Positions 61,692-64,000 of a stretch of 64,000 bases of DNA are shown here, in pieces (positions within the stretch are counted from its first letter, which is position 1; each line of letters opens with the position of its first letter). The stretch covers positions 4,402,001-4,466,000 of the forward strand of contig JBAJFE010000005.1 in NCBI GenBank assembly GCA_037903355.1, in the 5' to 3' direction. The stretch comes from Trichuris trichiura. Taxonomy: Eukaryota; Nematoda; Enoplea; Trichinellida; Trichuridae. The notes beneath the pieces were generated by a model, which did no database searches, was not told the DNA's origin, and saw only the letters and a program-made list of their open reading frames with translations. The translations under genes and the position numbers were made by a program.

Positions 61692-62081
61692 ATGACCGGA
61701 AGAGGCAAAGGTGGTAAAGTTAAAGGAAAGTCAAAGAGTCGCAGCAGCAGGGCTGGCTTACAATTTCCTGTTGGTCGTATCCACCGACTTCTTCGCAGAG
61801 GGAATTATGCGGAAAGAATTGGAGCTGGCGCACCAGTATATTTAGCCGCAGTTATAGAATATCTCACGGCTGAAGTATTGGAACTGGCAGGCAACGCAGC
61901 GCGCGATAACAAGAAGACAAGAATCATTCCCCGTCATCTCCAGTTGGCCATAAGAAACGACGAAGAGCTCAGCAAGTTCCTGCGTGGTGTCACGATTGCC
62001 CAGGGCGGAGTGCTGCCGAATATTCAAGCAAGCCTTCTGCCAAAAAAGACAGACGTGAAGACCACGCCGAAGAAGGATTAA
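61692..62081 (+). CDS. histone H2A, copy 2
   Basis: Start [12 protein letters not shown] at 61692; the upstream in-frame MND is not used in the family. It encodes 129 residues identical to the copy at 10443-10832. Codon differences (for example at the lysines near the end and in LAAVIEY) are silent. The 3' flank to about 62150 is also shared. Intronless. Confidence 0.97.
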   Translation: MTGRGKGGKVKGKSKSRSSRAGLQFPVGRIHRLLRRGNYAERIGAGAPVYLAAVIEYLTAEVLELAGNAARDNKKTRIIPRHLQLAIRNDEELSKFLRGVTIAQGGVLPNIQASLLPKKTDVKTTPKKD

Positions 62082-62857
62082 AAACGATATTTTCCAGCCC
62101 TAAGGTGTACTGAACAATAACACAAACTATATTCGCTTTCCGACAACGTTGCATGCACTTGTATCAGCGCGCACTTTTACTCTGCGGGATGCTTCAGAAA
62201 TAAAATTTTTAACAATTGTCCGAAAGGTTTTGGTTTGTCGCGCATCGTCTAAAAAATGTATTGATCGTACGCGGAAAAAACGTAAACATTTCCGTCTGCC
62301 AAGAAGAAAAGGTGGTTAAAATACCACCTGAAAATAGCATTAGGAAATCAGTTGCAATGTTTTTACTTAATGAAATGATTACAGGCTCGCTACCAACGCT
62401 GAACTAATCACTCTTCAAACCGTAAACTCCGCGACTGAGTCCTACCATTTCGCTGAAGAATACTCTATTTCAAAACTGTTTGACCTTTCGATACACGGAC
62501 AAGCACTAACGTTTGTTTCGCTAAATAGTGGTATTAAATAAAGGAGATTGCGTAAGTACTTGACTTTATATTCAAGCGAAAAGCAGGGGCCGTCCAACCC
62601 TCCGTACTATTCAAATCTATGCAGCTGCAACACAAAGCCTTATCAAGAGTGTTTCGCGGTTAATAAGACGCGTACACTTTCTTACGCTTTGCCAAAACGT
62701 TCAAGGACAATTTTTTTAAGAGACTAACTTTATTACTTGCGGCTTACTGTATCGTTAACCGTGACTCCGCAAAGAACCGTTAAAACTTAACCAGGCATTA
62801 TTAAATTGTGTTAATGTAAAGAGTATTTTAAAAAAATGCTATTGCGCTTAGCTAAAA
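62082..62857. other. H2A copy 2 3' flank and gene-free spacer
   Basis: The first 70 bases match the copy 1 flank. The remainder has no recognised feature. The frame at 62216-62407 (+) is unrecognised. Confidence 0.5.
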
Positions 62858-63872
62858 TTACAAACGCCTATTCCGTGACTGTTCACGAAAGTCGGCAACA
62901 GTTGGCAACTTAAGACGGCTCATAGTAGCCTTGTAAGTAGAAATAAAAGCAGCGTCCCTTGAATTGCCTTTTTCCGCAACTACGTCGGCCTTTGACAAAT
63001 ATTCAACCGGACCATCAGCAACTCGAAAGCCATCTAAACGGTTGAAACAATTAGGTAGGAACAGCATTAAAACGTTACCGGGAAGAGGAAGATCTTTGAA
63101 ATTTTCGATCAAAGCTTTTTTAACCAATCCGAGAAATTCTGAACTGAAAGCAGCTTTGTCGGCAACATCTTTCACTTCATTTAAAAATAATCGCAGAGAA
63201 TTCAAGCCCCTTTGACTCTTCGCATAACGGTCTTTTAAACTGAGAGCGCGGTCGATGCTCTTCCAATAAATGCTATCCTGCGCTGGAAAAACAATAAAAT
63301 CACATAAAAAACAATTCAATCGGTCGGGAAACAGTTACCGTCGGAATTCTGAGTAAAGAACTGCGAAAAAACTCTATGTTCCTTCTCGCTTTGCGCGGAG
63401 GATGAAGCTGCTGGTTTCCGCTGGTAATAAACGCAGCTATAGCGCAGCGGCTACAAGTTTAGAGTCAAAAATGTTACCTGCTCATCCGCGTTACCGCTTC
63501 GAGAAGCTGAAAACGACCGTTTTGAATAAAAATGCAAAATATGGAAATAACGATTACTTTTGCTACGTTTTGCAGGTGGTGGATGTCCGTACTGTTTGAC
63601 ATAGTCATTTCTCGCTTCTAAATACTCGTCCCAGAGCTGTTTAGCTCTAGTTTGGTATTCCTGTAAGATCATTGTAGAAACTTCAACATGACTGCCGCAA
63701 CAGTTACCAATCTCTTCTCGGAAACCAGTGATTTCCAGGAACTACTTGTCAACTGCAACACTTCCTGAGGCGACAACGCGGGATGGGCGGCAGCGATGAT
63801 TGGCATGTTTTCTTTTAGAAACAACGAATAAGCACATGCTGGCTTTTTTGGGACAGCAGCGGTCGTTGACAT
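62858..63872 (-). CDS. HMG-box protein
   Basis: Five exons join in phase on -: 63872-63708, 63660-63558, 63506-63478, 63450-63339, 63282-62858, about 277 residues, all with GT..AG introns of about 50-60 bases. ATG at 63872 follows a CTCGCTCAG acceptor by two bases, suggesting a leader intron or trans-splicing. The HMG box spans exons 1-2: KKPACAYSLFLKENMPIIAA, SSSWKSLVSEKRL, then EYQTRAKQLWDEYLEARNDY. HMG boxes bend DNA or bind chromatin. The remaining 150 residues (SIYWKSIDRALSLKDRYAKS, ENFKDLPLPGNVLMLFLPNC) I do not recognise. A mitochondrial TFAM-like role or a chromatin role are both possible; no targeting peptide is evident. Confidence 0.8.
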
Positions 63873-64000
63873 CCCTGAGCGAGAGGAACAGCAGCAATCT
63901 ACGCGGAAGTAATATGTTGCTTTCCAAGACAAATCCTACCAAAACAAAACACTTAATTATAACTAACGGCAAACATACAGTAGGAAATGTTTCTTTCAAT
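63873..64000 (-). other. 5' flank of HMG-box gene
   Basis: Contains the likely acceptor CTGTTCCTCTCGCTCAG just upstream of the start. The upstream donor or trans-splice context lies outside the window. Confidence 0.4.

Overview
The window looks like nuclear DNA of an invertebrate animal. The main kinase gene is cut by many short introns (about 50-190 bases, GT..AG, pyrimidine-rich acceptors). The recognisable genes are a cGMP-dependent protein kinase, mitochondrial ribosomal protein S34, histone H2A, a lunapark first exon, an HMG-box gene and a tRNA-Val. Penelope-like and hAT elements and TAA microsatellites fill the spaces. Intron style and gene content would suit a nematode, perhaps of the Trichuris type, but this is inference from memory and no species is claimed.

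Layout: 0.7-6.6 kb, PKG gene on + (5' end outside the window). 9.3-9.8 kb, MRPS34 exon on -. 10.4 kb, H2A on -. 11.2-12.6 kb, Penelope-type inverted terminal pieces in TAA repeats. 13.0-15.2 kb, an intact intronless gene for a secreted or membrane-anchored protein with ten EGF repeats, on -. 18.2-21.3 kb, a dead hAT transposon. 21.5-24.0 kb, short Penelope and hAT derivatives. 29.1-31.4 kb, a GC-rich 40-bp minisatellite whose unit folds into a hairpin. 33.4-35.0 kb, a decayed Penelope copy. 36.7 kb, a hAT miniature element. 41.7-42.9 kb, a possible small two-exon gene on -. 44.2-48.3 kb, a nest of Penelope pieces and TAA/TAG arrays. 48.7 kb, another hAT miniature. 49.9-51.1 kb, a 5'-truncated EGF pseudogene. 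51.2-51.6 kb, lunapark exon on -. 53.5-56.6 kb, a frameshifted full-length EGF copy on +. 56.7-59.9 kb, a nearly full-length Penelope element with GIY-YIG domain and long inverted ends. 60.2 kb, tRNA-Val. 61.7 kb, second H2A on +. 62.9-63.9 kb, HMG-box gene on -.

The strongest large-scale pattern is mirror symmetry. H2A and EGF lie on - at 10.4-15.7 kb and again, in mirrored order on +, at 53.6-62.1 kb. Both copies carry matching flanks, and a Penelope insertion sits at the same point of the EGF 3' flank in each. The two H2A copies encode the same protein with only silent differences, while two of the three EGF copies are broken. The most distinctive repeats are the Penelope terminal repeats: inverted pairs, TAA arrays at their ends, and a conserved CTGANGA..GAAA element with a covarying stem that resembles part of a hammerhead ribozyme core.
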